Assembly (NCBI GenBank): GCA_964652755.1 | Contig: CAZZBP010000001.1 | Span: 66,770-130,769 of the forward strand | DNA: 64,000 nt | Direction: 5' to 3' | Source of the DNA: UBA11795 sp964652755 | GTDB taxonomy: Bacteria; Chloroflexota; Dehalococcoidia; Lucifugimonadales; UBA826 | In this document: positions 34,101 through 42,638 of the stretch, one piece after another | Position numbering within the stretch: the first letter of the stretch is position 1 | Layout: each line of letters begins with the position of its first letter | Notes under the pieces: model-generated | Database searches by the model: none | What the model saw: the letters and a program-made list of their open reading frames with translations, nothing else | What the model was told of the DNA's origin: nothing | Made by a program: the position numbers and the translations under genes

Positions 34101-34678
34101 TCGGAACCGAGAGGATAAATATCTAGTATCCCTCCACGTCGAGCAACTTCTCCAGGAGAAGTGACAGTTGGCTCTATTCTGTATCCCATTTGCTGCCATT
34201 GCATCAAAAGTTCTTCTGACGAAACTTCATCATCAAGGCATAACGTGTGCTTGCTTCTATTAAAGATCTCTCGTTGGATAGTGCCCTGGCAAATAGCTGT
34301 TGTTGAAGCAATCACTAGTGGAGACGTGTTATTTGGATTCGCGATCGCTGCTAAAGTGGAAAGTCTTTGTTGAGAAGTTTCCCAGTCCGTCACAAGACGT
34401 TCGAAAGGTAGCGTTTCGCTTTCACCAAACCTTAGGGGGAACCCTTCACCTTCGGTCCACGCCGAAATACGTTCTTCAAGCCTCCTGGAATGCTCTCCCG
34501 AAGGGCAAATAATTAGGATGGGCGCGCGAAGATCTCTCCATAGGGTCGCTAAAAGAAAAGGAACAGCTTCGTCGATTACCTGTGTACTAGATAGTGATTT
34601 GTTCTGGCGCAGTGAATCGGCCAGCTGCCTGTAGGCGGGAGCCGACTCTAGCAGTTCTGTTAGAGCGTAAATGCTCAT
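31127..34678 (-). CDS. mfd: Transcription-repair coupling factor
   Basis: DNA translocase that removes stalled RNA polymerase and recruits UvrA to lesions. At 1183 residues it is full length: UvrB-like N-terminal region, RNA-polymerase-interaction domain with DYVVHVEHGIARF, and RecG-like motor with GDVGYGKTEIALRAAFKA (Walker A), DEEQRFG (Walker B), TATPIPRTLHM and QLRGRIGRS. The C-terminal TRCF domain (LPTRLDVYQKL) regulates UvrA binding. Confidence 0.97.
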   Translation of the reverse strand: MSIYALTELLESAPAYRQLADSLRQNKSLSSTQVIDEAVPFLLATLWRDLRAPILIICPSGEHSRRLEERISAWTEGEGFPLRFGESETLPFERLVTDWETSQQRLSTLAAIANPNNTSPLVIASTTAICQGTIQREIFNRSKHTLCLDDEVSSEELLMQWQQMGYRIEPTVTSPGEVARRGGILDIYPLGSENPYRIELWGDEIDSIRKFDPTTQKSLVQVKSVEVFPARETLPMMLSNEAIDRILGRVDLSDCSPSEIELFNSEMDLLLEGHEIEDLNLYSGFFNQGNLLDYFPDDGIVAVYRPADVSSAAWDTEERIEELRRAKEGRGELPYNFPSNHVKWSKIEATLANKRRQLKVMPWGAEDLIVQDMHIMPFSSPPTYVGDIDALADDVRMFLETEGRVIASSSHSLRFRELLEEQKLSPALPEDFKNIPKKGTITIIQPGCENIGDGFVLNVSGQRLMMLGDTEIFGMTKQRRSARQQSARREAFFEEISPGDYVVHVEHGIARFVGTGRRGSEDNQPAEGQEYLILEYSKGDRLFVPLDHLDRVAPYVAPMERSPSLTRLGTQEWNRTKARVERSTKEMAFELLSLYAERELAEGHPMGPDTRWQIELENSFPYEETPDQLSTLSEVKSDLENSRPMDRLVCGDVGYGKTEIALRAAFKAVMDGKQVAVLVPTTVLAQQHFETFSSRLNAFPVKVEMLSRFRSFREQKNIVDKVNNGDVDICIGTHRLVQKDVKFKDLGLIIIDEEQRFGVAHKERLKTMRSQADVLTLTATPIPRTLHMSLAGVRDMSTIETAPQERLPIKTYVSEFSDDLIREAVLRELDRGGQVYFLHNRVYNIEYMAEYVGMLVPDARVGIAHGQMSEDQLQKSMMEFTHGRIDVLVCTTIIESGLDIPNANTLIINRADNFGLAQLYQLRGRIGRSSRRGYSYLLIPRARSLTEAADRRLRAMLAATELGSGFRIAMKDLEIRGAGNILGAEQSGNIHAVGFDLYTRLLSTAVEDLRAQKLAEESGSEPLIKSEESTVSVDLRIPAAIPEEYVSDLPTRLDVYQKLIKTRSLEEVKVLESELRDRFGPLPWQATNLIYVKQLRLKAQDSGAESIIRNGDKITLQFPHEVSGASAALTKLLGPRWIIGNKQIRTTVKGLGDSWEDQLIETIEKLADFQKEMTKRFDKAIAI

Positions 34679-34788
34679 AAACTCCGTTCAAGTTTCCCGG
34701 AATTATGCCGCCGGGTAATACAGAAGCCCTTCCCAGTGGGCCGGACCGAGCTTGAGACATTCTAGCATTTTAAATCAAGCTGAGGATT

Positions 34789-35691
34789 CTACCTTGTCAG
34801 AGATGATATCGCCTCCTTTATCTCACCCTCAGTTGCGAATCCTTCAAAGCGATCCGAGATTGTACCTTCAGAGTCAACGACGAAGGTCCAAGGCTCGCTA
34901 GGAAGATTCCATTTCCGTACTTCGGGGGAGACCTCAGCATTCGCTAAGTCACCAAGAATCTCGTGGGGATTATCGTAAATCTCTACATGTAAGAAGTTTA
35001 CCGAATCTCCCATTTTTTTCTCCAGTCTACCGATGGTTTTTACCTGTGGGCCGCATGTAGCCGTCCTGCAGAAGGCCGGTGTTGCGAACAGAATTACAGA
35101 GACTTTACCTGACGTAACCGCCTCTGAAATGGATTTAGTATAGAGGGGCATGTGTGGGTTAGGATCGGAGGTGATACGTGACATATCGTCTCCGAGAGAA
35201 GCTGTCTTGGTGAAAGACTGTGGAGCTTTGCTTCCTATGTAGGGTGACAAGGACTTTTTTTTAATCACAATATTCGCGGAAGCCACGCGGCTATCCCCGG
35301 TCTTTTGATCGACCCTGGCTAAAATACCCCAATTACCTGGATTAGCGAACGTGGCGTTAGTGGTATACACCCCCCCCTGATTTGTTGGCCATTTGCGGAA
35401 TACAGTTCCAAGAATTTCTACTGGACTCTTATCGGGATTACCGTCGAGGAAATATGTTTCTAGGATGACATCTGCGTCTTGGATGGGGCCGATTCCTGGT
35501 TCAATGACGCCGAAGGCGATTCGATTCTTTCCTAAGTTGAGGTCTGTTACAGCAAGAGCAATTCTCAAATCGGCGGGGGCTATGTTTTTTTCTATTGGGT
35601 TCTCTTCTATTGATGAGCAACCCAGAGTAGCAAGCACAATAGAGAGGGTGACTGCAGTTAGATGAACCCGGCGTATAAGAATAATATTCAT
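34789..35691 (-). CDS. Lipoprotein with thioredoxin-like domain
   Basis: Signal peptide LTAVTLSIVLATLGC ends with a lipobox cysteine at residue 25, so the 300-residue protein should be a membrane-anchored exported lipoprotein. Residues about 40-150 form an Ig-like beta domain, and the C-terminal part (about 165-300) is thioredoxin-like with a variant active site FATPAFCRTATCGPQ (CxxxxC) and the cis-proline SEPWTFVVDSEG. Such CxxxxC proteins occur in Chloroflexota and Actinobacteria; the role is unknown. Its ATG overlaps the stop of the upstream FAD oxidase by four bases. Confidence 0.7.
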   Translation of the reverse strand: MNIILIRRVHLTAVTLSIVLATLGCSSIEENPIEKNIAPADLRIALAVTDLNLGKNRIAFGVIEPGIGPIQDADVILETYFLDGNPDKSPVEILGTVFRKWPTNQGGVYTTNATFANPGNWGILARVDQKTGDSRVASANIVIKKKSLSPYIGSKAPQSFTKTASLGDDMSRITSDPNPHMPLYTKSISEAVTSGKVSVILFATPAFCRTATCGPQVKTIGRLEKKMGDSVNFLHVEIYDNPHEILGDLANAEVSPEVRKWNLPSEPWTFVVDSEGTISDRFEGFATEGEIKEAISSLTR

Positions 35692-36812
35692 TGGAAGCGG
35701 CTTGGATCGAACCCTTGAATTGGCACGTCTGTATTACCGCTTACTACTAGGTCGGCAATAGCTTTACCCATTGCAGGACATAGTAAAATCCCTTTTTTCC
35801 CAGCCCCTGTATTAAGCCAGACGTTCTCCCAATCCGTAGCTCTGCCAATGATTGGAAGCCAATCCGGGGTGATGGGTCTCAAACATACTGTGTGCATAAT
35901 CACCTCAGAATGCTTTATTTCAGGCATGATTCTTGAGGCATTTGTAAGAAGATGCCTCTTCGCCTCAACGGTTTGTGACTGATCAAAACCTATGTTTTCC
36001 TCAGTTGCTCCGACCCAAATAAGGCCGTCGCGTTTACGGTAAAGGGATACTCCTGAGCCGTTGAAATCATGGGTTGGTTGCGCCTCTCCGGACCGAAGTT
36101 TTGTTCTGATTATCTGACCCTTCAAAGGTGTTACCGGTATACAGATGTTAAGCCATTTCTCACTCTCAGCCGACCAAGGACCTGATGCAAACACCACGGC
36201 TCCGCAGTCTATTTTTCCGTCTCTTGTCGTTACTGCGGTTACTTTGCCGTTCTGCGATTCTATCCCGGTGGCATTGCCCGTAATGAGAAAACCCGAGGAT
36301 TTCATTGCTGAATTCGCGAAGGCTTTAGTCAAAATCATGCTGTCAAGGGAACAATTACCCCATGTATATAAGCCTTTTTTCGCTTCAGGGGATAGGGAAG
36401 GCTTAATGGCATCTAATTCTGATTTTTCAAGCCAATGGGATTCAAAACCCTCCTCAGCTTCATAGGTTTTGCGAATATTCTCCAGTGATGGTAGTTCCGA
36501 TTCTTCGAATAATAAATCGATCGTGGAAACTTTTTCCGGATGAAAATTAAAACCGGTCTCCTCTATGAGAGAATCCCATAGTTTTTGGTGTAACCGGAAT
36601 GACATTTTTGAAATGTTTTGTAACCCACCTGGGATACCTATTCCCGTCAAAGGGTTCAACATACCGGCGGAGTACCCAGAGGCCTGAGTCGCGATGCCTT
36701 CTCTCTCAATGATAGTTACGCTAGCCCCTTTCTTTGAAAGATAATAAGCGGTCGCGCAACCAGAAGCTCCTCCTCCTATCACCACTATATCCGACGAGTG
36801 GAAAGGCTTCAT
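35688..36812 (-). CDS. FAD-dependent oxidoreductase (DAO / ThiO-like)
   Basis: A 374-residue member of the D-amino-acid oxidase fold: IVVIGGGASGCATAYYL (FAD loop) with IIEREGIATQASGYSAGML, a substrate-domain sheet, and the C-terminal RPITPDWLPIIGR...NTGAGKKGILLCPAMGKAIADL. It resembles glycine oxidase and other amine oxidases that release H2O2. The substrate is unknown; no thiamine genes are adjacent. It overlaps the thioredoxin-like lipoprotein gene by four bases. Confidence 0.82.
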   Translation of the reverse strand: MKPFHSSDIVVIGGGASGCATAYYLSKKGASVTIIEREGIATQASGYSAGMLNPLTGIGIPGGLQNISKMSFRLHQKLWDSLIEETGFNFHPEKVSTIDLLFEESELPSLENIRKTYEAEEGFESHWLEKSELDAIKPSLSPEAKKGLYTWGNCSLDSMILTKAFANSAMKSSGFLITGNATGIESQNGKVTAVTTRDGKIDCGAVVFASGPWSAESEKWLNICIPVTPLKGQIIRTKLRSGEAQPTHDFNGSGVSLYRKRDGLIWVGATEENIGFDQSQTVEAKRHLLTNASRIMPEIKHSEVIMHTVCLRPITPDWLPIIGRATDWENVWLNTGAGKKGILLCPAMGKAIADLVVSGNTDVPIQGFDPSRFQ

Positions 36813-36906
36813 TTAATTACCCCATTATTTAAAAGTCATTTTGTGACTGGCGAAGAGTTTTTGCATTCTAGCTATTTTGACAACAAACAAGAGTCCTGGT
36901 GGATTA

Positions 36907-38217
36907 TCATTCCGGATTTTGTTTCCCCATGGGCGATACGGGTTTCTTTGTAAATATGAATAAAAGGATAGCACCGAGATATGATGTGAGAGCAAAAATA
37001 AATAGGACCCGATACCCTCCTGTACCACTAAAAAGCAGCGCCCCTAAAGTAGGCCCGATCCCCAGTCCAAACGTCTGAAAAGGACCCATAATGCCTGAGA
37101 TAGTTCCGAAAGAATCCTTGCCATAGTAGCTTGCGATTATCATTCCTCCTAAAACGTTCAATCCCCCGCTACTAGCACCCCAAAAAATCACGCAAAAAAA
37201 TCCTGGGAGACCGCCATCTATTATTAAGAATACAGAAGTTACAAGTAGGCACACAGGGAGAGCGGTTAAAACTAGGCGGCGGGGGGAATAACTGTCGGAG
37301 AGAAATCCCCAAATGGGATTAGAAAATGCGTTCAACAATGAACTTAGACTCCATGCCGCCGCCGCTGCGGTTAATGATATTCCTGAATCTATTAGGTAAG
37401 GTACCAACTGAAATCCTAGGGTCCCAGAGGTCAGGATAATCAAAAACTCTGCCGAGATTACTAGCCATAGTGCGCTAGTCCTAACAGCTTCGGGTGCAGT
37501 CCAGCTCTTTTCTAATGGCATTTGTAAACGATCTGAATATGATCTGCCAGATCCCTCCGATTCCGATGATGAAGAAGATGTTTCGCCATCTGGAAGAAGG
37601 CCAATGTCTTCAGGCCTTCGTCTCATGAAGATTAAAAGTGGTATCGAGAGCAGAACGGAATAACCGCCAAGTATTCGATAGGCGGTGCGCCAGCTAGACC
37701 ATATGGCTATTAATGTAATTAGTTGTACATTTATTGCACCGAAACATGGTCTTGCCATGGAAACCAAACCTAGAACAAAGTTCCGGCGCTTTCGGAAAAA
37801 ATTTACGGCTACAGTTTTAGGAACCACACCCACCAGTGCGGGGTTCCCAAATCCCCTGGATATTATATAGGCGGCGTAAAAATGCCATACGGAGGACATG
37901 CCACCAATCCAAAAAAAGCAGATCCCTGTGATCAATGCCGCTATGGGCATAACTATACGGGGACCGTGCGTGTCTGCAATTTTCCCAAACACTGGTGTTA
38001 GCAATCCAGCAGACCATGTGCCGATACTTACGCCCATAGCGATAGTGCTACGATCCCATCCAGTATCTTCAAACATAAGTGTCTGGATTCCGGCCAGTGT
38101 TACCTGGGCCGATCCCGTGGCAGCATACGTACCCATTGCCCCAACAGCTAACACTATCCATCCATAGTAAATACGACTACTAGGTGTCCAGTGCGCAGCT
38201 CTCCTAAGAATACGCAT
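36907..38217 (-). CDS. MFS transporter (OxlT/monocarboxylate-type)
   Basis: A 436-residue 12-helix major facilitator. After YYGWIVLAVGAMGTYAATG comes the loop 2-3 signature GKIADTHGPRIVMP and a matching SDSYSPRRLVL in the second half, with a cytoplasmic loop rich in Ser/Glu between helices 6 and 7 (about 205-235). The start resembles the oxalate-formate/monocarboxylate antiporter group, so an organic acid is a likely substrate. It is divergent from an enolase-superfamily gene across a 21-bp palindrome. A -10 TAGAAT ends six bases before its ATG. Confidence 0.85.
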   Translation of the reverse strand: MRILRRAAHWTPSSRIYYGWIVLAVGAMGTYAATGSAQVTLAGIQTLMFEDTGWDRSTIAMGVSIGTWSAGLLTPVFGKIADTHGPRIVMPIAALITGICFFWIGGMSSVWHFYAAYIISRGFGNPALVGVVPKTVAVNFFRKRRNFVLGLVSMARPCFGAINVQLITLIAIWSSWRTAYRILGGYSVLLSIPLLIFMRRRPEDIGLLPDGETSSSSSESEGSGRSYSDRLQMPLEKSWTAPEAVRTSALWLVISAEFLIILTSGTLGFQLVPYLIDSGISLTAAAAAWSLSSLLNAFSNPIWGFLSDSYSPRRLVLTALPVCLLVTSVFLIIDGGLPGFFCVIFWGASSGGLNVLGGMIIASYYGKDSFGTISGIMGPFQTFGLGIGPTLGALLFSGTGGYRVLFIFALTSYLGAILLFIFTKKPVSPMGKQNPE

Positions 38218-38223
38218 TCCGCG

Positions 38224-38229
38224 ATTCTA
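38224..38229 (-). promoter_or_regulatory. -10 element of the MFS gene, leaderless position
   Basis: TAGAAT on the minus strand ends six bases before the ATG at 38217, and no ribosome site fits in that space. The 21-bp palindrome lies over the -35 region. Confidence 0.4.
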
Positions 38230-38243
38230 CCACTGGCTTCCCG

Positions 38244-38264
38244 AGAGATAATTAAATTATCTCT
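38244..38264. promoter_or_regulatory. Perfect 21-bp palindrome between divergent genes
   Basis: AGAGATAATT, one central A, then AATTATCTCT: ten-base arms without mismatch. It is centred between the MFS gene and the enolase-superfamily gene, over the -35 region of the former. It is a strong candidate operator for a local regulator, but no regulator gene is adjacent. Confidence 0.65.
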
Positions 38265-38314
38265 AACTAGATTGGTTGAAAATCTTTCAAAGGAGTAGTT
38301 CAGGGGCACTCCCG

Positions 38315-38320
38315 TATAAT
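38315..38320 (+). promoter_or_regulatory. -10 element for the enolase-superfamily gene
   Basis: Perfect TATAAT about 75 bases before the start, with no clear -35. Confidence 0.4.
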
Positions 38321-38394
38321 TTGCTTTGCGAGTTCCGGAACGGTTAATAAAAGTAGTTTCGAGACTCCTTATAGACGAAAAATGGAGATTTCAT

Positions 38395-39510
38395 TTGAGA
38401 ATTACTGACATGAAGATAGACGTCATCAAGCGCGAACTTCCAGATACCGGACTCAACTCCGATCTAGGTAGGTTTTTTGGTGAGGTGGAACAGGGAGTTC
38501 TACGTATATTCACGGACGAAGGACTAGAGGGGAATTGCTTCGTGGGGGAGTTCCGTAATGGCGGTGATTCCTTGTACGGCCCTATTCTAAAAGTGCTTAA
38601 ACAGGAAATCTTAGGTACTGATCCCGCGGATCGTGAACTTCTGTGGAGCCGACTTAGATTGCTTTCAGGTCGACGGGGTATGAAGATGACTGCATGGGCT
38701 CCTGTAGACGTAGCTTTATGGGATATCGCCGGTAAAGCTTCGGGATTGCCGGTTTTCAAACTGTTGGGTGCTCAAAGATACGAGGTCGAGCCATACGCGA
38801 CCTATCCTCCTCGCCACACTACGCCCGCTGGATATGTAACAGAATCGCAAGAAATAAGTTCACAAGGGTTCCGTGCGTACAAAATTCACCCCGGAGTTAT
38901 GGGCGGTAAGGAAACTATTGAGATGGTAGGGATGGTAAGGAATTCTGTCGGAGACGACATGGAACTAATGCTAGATCCAAATTGTGGCTACGATTTTCGT
39001 AAAGCATACAACATTGGCAGAGCTCTGGACGACAACGGTTTTTATTGGTACGAAGATCCGGTGCCGTACTACGATCTTGATGCGATTTCACAACTGACTG
39101 AAAGGCTCAAGGTGCCTATTTGCATGAGTGACCAATCGGAAAATCAATTTTTTCAGGGTGCGCAAATGATCAGATTGAACTCGAACAGACTCGTACGGGG
39201 TACGGCAGCGAAACTTGGGATTACGGGACTAAAGAAGTTATGCTCAATGGCGGAGGGATTTGGATTAAACTGTGAGATAGGTACTGCGGGGAACTCTCTA
39301 TTAAATATAGCAAATCTACACGTTATATATTCGGTCACAAATTGCACGTACTTCGAATGGTGGCAGCCAACGGAGGCCCATCGCTTCGGCCTCGTCGATG
39401 ATATTTCCCGTAATATTGAGGGCATGATTGAAGCTCCTACGGCACCAGGATTGGGATATGAAATCGATTGGGAATTTATCGATTCGAGAAAGGTCACCAC
39501 GCTCGAATAA
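38395..39510 (+). CDS. Enolase-superfamily enzyme (mandelate racemase/muconate lactonizing type)
   Basis: A 371-residue acid-sugar dehydratase or racemase. TTG 38395 has GGAG seven bases before it; ATG 38410 is the alternative. The capping domain is followed by PVDVALWDIAGKASGLPVFK and the barrel. Second-strand KxK reads KIH (YKIHPGV). Metal ligands one and two are Asp in MLDPNCGYDF and Glu in YWYEDPVPY. The third strand reads ICMSDQSEN, where most members have GE, and the usual strand-seven His is not obvious. The fold is certain; chemistry is probably atypical. It is divergent from an organic-acid MFS permease. Confidence 0.82.
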   Translation: MRITDMKIDVIKRELPDTGLNSDLGRFFGEVEQGVLRIFTDEGLEGNCFVGEFRNGGDSLYGPILKVLKQEILGTDPADRELLWSRLRLLSGRRGMKMTAWAPVDVALWDIAGKASGLPVFKLLGAQRYEVEPYATYPPRHTTPAGYVTESQEISSQGFRAYKIHPGVMGGKETIEMVGMVRNSVGDDMELMLDPNCGYDFRKAYNIGRALDDNGFYWYEDPVPYYDLDAISQLTERLKVPICMSDQSENQFFQGAQMIRLNSNRLVRGTAAKLGITGLKKLCSMAEGFGLNCEIGTAGNSLLNIANLHVIYSVTNCTYFEWWQPTEAHRFGLVDDISRNIEGMIEAPTAPGLGYEIDWEFIDSRKVTTLE

Positions 39511-39530
39511 CCTCATCCTTCAGGAGGATA

Positions 39531-40511
39531 TGATGCATGTAGGAACACAGCTAAAAGCCAGAAACGACGATGATTATCGGGTGTTTGCTCAGGTTGGGGT
39601 CAATCACATTTGTGGCTACCCGCCCAAATATCCGGAGTCATGGACAGCTGAGACTCTGACCAAGTATAGGGAACATGCGGAGTCTTTCGGGATAAGTTTG
39701 GACTTCATCCCTCTGTCTTTGAATTCCCATAAAATATCCAATGCAGAGTATCCGAACACCATGCTTGGGAAAAGCCCAGAGAGGGATTTTGAAATTGAGC
39801 TAATTCAAAATATAATCCGTAATTGTGCCTTGGCAGGAATCCCGGCAGTCTAATACAACATGACGCCACTAGGTGTTGTTAGTACTGATGGTGAAAAATG
39901 GCAAGGTGGATCGGAAACTCGAGCTTTTGCTACGCTAAGGCTGTTCAAGATTCTCCACTGACGATAGCAGGCTTAACTGATGCTGACATGATGTGGGATC
40001 GAATAGATTATTTTTAAAGAGAGACGTTCCTGTAGCCGGCGAGAATTAGGTAAGAATGGCATTGCATCCACACGACCTCGGTATGCCTCAGCGGGAAGGA
40101 TTCAAAGGTGTCGATAGGGTGCTTGGCAGTGTTGAAGGACTCAAGAAGGTTATAGATCTTTATCCCAGTCCCTATCAAGGACTTGATTTCTGTCAAGGTA
40201 CGGTAGCCGAAATGCTGGATAATCCTGCCGAAGAAATATTTGATGTAATTCGCTACTTTGGGGAGCGAGAAAAGATATTCAACGTGCATTTTAGAAATAT
40301 ACGCGGACAGTTTTTAGACTTCATAGAAACATATGTTGACGATGGCGATGTAGACATGCGCACATGCGTGAACACGTACAAAGAGGTTGGATATCCTTAT
40401 ATGCTAATGCCAGATCATGTACCTAGCATGTCAGGGGAGAATTCTAAGATGGTAGGGTTCGCGTACGTATATGGATACATCAAGGGCTTGATTGACAGTA
40501 CAATTGATTGA
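39531..40511 (+). pseudogene. Broken mannonate dehydratase-like (UxuA/xylose isomerase-like barrel) gene
   Basis: Three reading frames together spell one UxuA-type TIM-barrel protein. From ATG 39531 (AGGAGG nearby) it reads HVGTQLKARNDDDY..., then hits TAA at 39851, resumes in frame with YNMTPLGVVST, shifts frame near 39950 to PLTIAGLTDADMMWD, shifts again near 40012 to FLKRDVPVAGE, meets TAG at 40047, and finishes intact with MALHPHDLG, GLDFCQGT, HFRNIRGQF and LMPDH. Two stops and two frameshifts make a long-standing pseudogene. UxuA dehydrates D-mannonate to 2-keto-3-deoxygluconate. Confidence 0.85.
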
Positions 40512-40528
40512 TTAGTTCTGGTGCCATA

Positions 40529-41578
40529 CTAGGGGAGCAGTTCTTCATTGACAGTGACCCCGAAACCAGGGTCATCAGTAGGGCAAATGAAACCATCCTT
40601 CACAGCGGGTTCCCCGAGCCAAAGATTATCTTTCTGCGCACCTTGAGAACCTGGTAAGACCTCCGCTAAGTCGTCACATCTAGAAGATGTGATCAGATGG
40701 AGTCCCCACACTTCTCCTCCACGGTGAGGCACAACGGGGATTCCATTTACCTGCGCAATTTCTAATATTCGTAATCCTGCGGTTATCCCGCCACACCATG
40801 TAATGTCAGGTTGCCATAGATCCAAAGCCTCACTCTGGGCGAGACTTTGGAAACCATGGTGAGTAAATTCATGTTCACCTCCAGATATCAAAATCGGATT
40901 TACCATGTCCCTTAATTCGGATTGCCCTACTAAATCGTCTGGTGTAAGGATGTCTTCGAACCAATAGATTCTGTAATCTCTGAGATTACTCGCCATTCGG
41001 ATTGTGGTCTCGCGGTTCCAAGACATATAGGTATCAATCATAATTAGCGCCTTTGGACCCATTAAATTCCTAGCCTTTTCTGATCGTCGAATAGCAATCT
41101 CATAATCTTTCTTTGACTCCCATTTATGAGGGAATTTGTGTGCAGTAAATCCCATTTCTGCATACCACTCGGTATCTATCCCTGTCGCATAGGCACGGAT
41201 GTTATCTTTTTGGGGAGGGCCTATCAGCTTGTACACTGGCTGACCCTCGGCATTGCCAAGCAAATCCCAAATAGCAAGATCAATCCCGCTAATTGCCATG
41301 ATGGCCACGCCCTTCGGCACATAGGGAAGTGTCGGAATGTATAATTCGTCCCAGAGCTTAGCTATATCGTCTACCGAGTCTATTACACTACCTATAACTA
41401 ATTCCGATAAATGTCGGTTAATTACTTCTACAGCAGCCCTACCGCCCCCGCCGTACCCGTATCCTGAAACGCCTGCATCAGTGTCGACCCGGACGACTAT
41501 TTGCCAGAAGTGGGTTCTCCACGATGGGACCACGTTCTGGTAGTTTGGATACACGGCTGTTATGTTGATGATCTTCAT
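40529..41578 (-). CDS. Enolase-superfamily acid-sugar dehydratase (L-rhamnonate dehydratase-like)
   Basis: A 349-residue mandelate-racemase-family protein. It has IMAISGIDLAIWDLLGNAEGQ, the barrel-start FTAHKFPHKW, metal ligands Asp in MIDTYMSW, Glu in WFEDIL and Glu in GGEHEF, then LWQPDITWCGG and VVPHRGGEVWG with a His. The GGEHE plus QPDxxWCGG combination resembles L-rhamnonate dehydratases, which make 2-keto-3-deoxy acids. The ligand set is complete, unlike that of the neighbour at 38395. It converges on the broken uxuA-like gene with an 18-base gap. Confidence 0.85.
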   Translation of the reverse strand: MKIINITAVYPNYQNVVPSWRTHFWQIVVRVDTDAGVSGYGYGGGGRAAVEVINRHLSELVIGSVIDSVDDIAKLWDELYIPTLPYVPKGVAIMAISGIDLAIWDLLGNAEGQPVYKLIGPPQKDNIRAYATGIDTEWYAEMGFTAHKFPHKWESKKDYEIAIRRSEKARNLMGPKALIMIDTYMSWNRETTIRMASNLRDYRIYWFEDILTPDDLVGQSELRDMVNPILISGGEHEFTHHGFQSLAQSEALDLWQPDITWCGGITAGLRILEIAQVNGIPVVPHRGGEVWGLHLITSSRCDDLAEVLPGSQGAQKDNLWLGEPAVKDGFICPTDDPGFGVTVNEELLP

Positions 41579-41804
41579 AAAAGTACCCTCTTTGTAATTT
41601 CATTTTATTAGAGGCTGCCAAAATTCTTTGAAGAATCGTATATTTGTTGTCCTACTAACAACAACACAGGATAGATTATCGAGGATCATTAGGTAGAACC
41701 TTCCTGATTTGTTGTTCCTGTAAAACTGCTGTGTTAAGTTGCAAGTCTCGGGCAAAAAGTAAGGGAAAATAGGCGCTTTCACCCTTAAATGAGGGAGTAT
41801 TTCA

Positions 41805-42620
41805 ATGACGGGAATTAAAGATTGGGAATCAATTCTAGTGGAGCGAAAAGGAAGAGTAGGGATTATTACGCTTAACCGGCCTGACTATCTAAACGCAGTA
41901 ACCGCAACGATGGGTAGGGAAATCCGCGAACAGATAGAGAACTTTAACAATGACAAAGAGGTCGGATCAATCGTTATTACCGGAGCAGGAAGGGCATTTT
42001 GTTCTGGAGCAGATGTGAGTGGATTCGAGGCCACGGTAAGAGGGGAATCCGGATCAGTAGACGACCAAATTGATCGCTTCCCGAAATGGCCGATTTTTAT
42101 CAGAGAATCTAAACCTGTGATCTGCGCTTTAAATGGTTACGCAATCGGATTAGGTATTACTATGCCCATGGGTTGTGACATTAGGGTCATGGCGGAGAAT
42201 GCGAGAATATCTTTTAGGTTTGCTTATATAGGACTGACGCCAGAGTATGCCAGTACACATCTCTTGGCCCAGACGGTCGGAATTGGTAAAGCAATGGAAT
42301 TTATGCTGACGGGCAGGTTTATCGAGTCTAGTGAGGCTCTCGAAACTGGATTGGTTAACCATGTCTATCCGGATCATGAATTGATTGAGAGGGCGGTAGA
42401 TTTGGCCGCCTTGATCGCGTTCAATCCTGCGTGGCAACTTGCCGAGATCAAACGGATGGTAAGAGAGCATCAATTTCTTGATGATCCTTCTAGGGTAATG
42501 GAAATGGAGAGTGAGATATTTTCAAAATCTCAGCAGACTGATGCACATAAAGAGTTTTTGAAGTCATTTAGAGAAAAAAGAGAACCAGATTACCACGGAA
42601 TTAGTCCGGAAGAGAATTAA
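41805..42620 (+). CDS. Enoyl-CoA hydratase/isomerase family protein
   Basis: A 271-residue crotonase: LNRPDYLNAV, TGAGRAFCSGADVSGFE (first oxyanion-hole element) and LNGYAIGLGITMPMGCDIRV (second), then FAYIGLTPEYASTHLLAQ with Glu at one hydratase position (TPE), and GLVNHVYPD. GGGAG-type ribosome site seven bases before the ATG. It probably acts on fatty or branched acyl-CoA. It is followed 18 bases later by a class I glutamine-amidotransferase-type hydrolase. Confidence 0.85.
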   Translation: MTGIKDWESILVERKGRVGIITLNRPDYLNAVTATMGREIREQIENFNNDKEVGSIVITGAGRAFCSGADVSGFEATVRGESGSVDDQIDRFPKWPIFIRESKPVICALNGYAIGLGITMPMGCDIRVMAENARISFRFAYIGLTPEYASTHLLAQTVGIGKAMEFMLTGRFIESSEALETGLVNHVYPDHELIERAVDLAALIAFNPAWQLAEIKRMVREHQFLDDPSRVMEMESEIFSKSQQTDAHKEFLKSFREKREPDYHGISPEEN

Positions 42621-42638
42621 TCGGCATTAAAGACCAGA

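Noticed and set aside
36825..37028. Small minus-strand frame at the end of the MFS gene
   Set aside because: Out-of-frame shadow of the MFS C-terminus.
41640..41730. Two similar TTTGTTGT-CC elements as a regulatory direct repeat
   Set aside because: The copies are short, imperfect and about 62 bases apart without a clear promoter; chance cannot be excluded.
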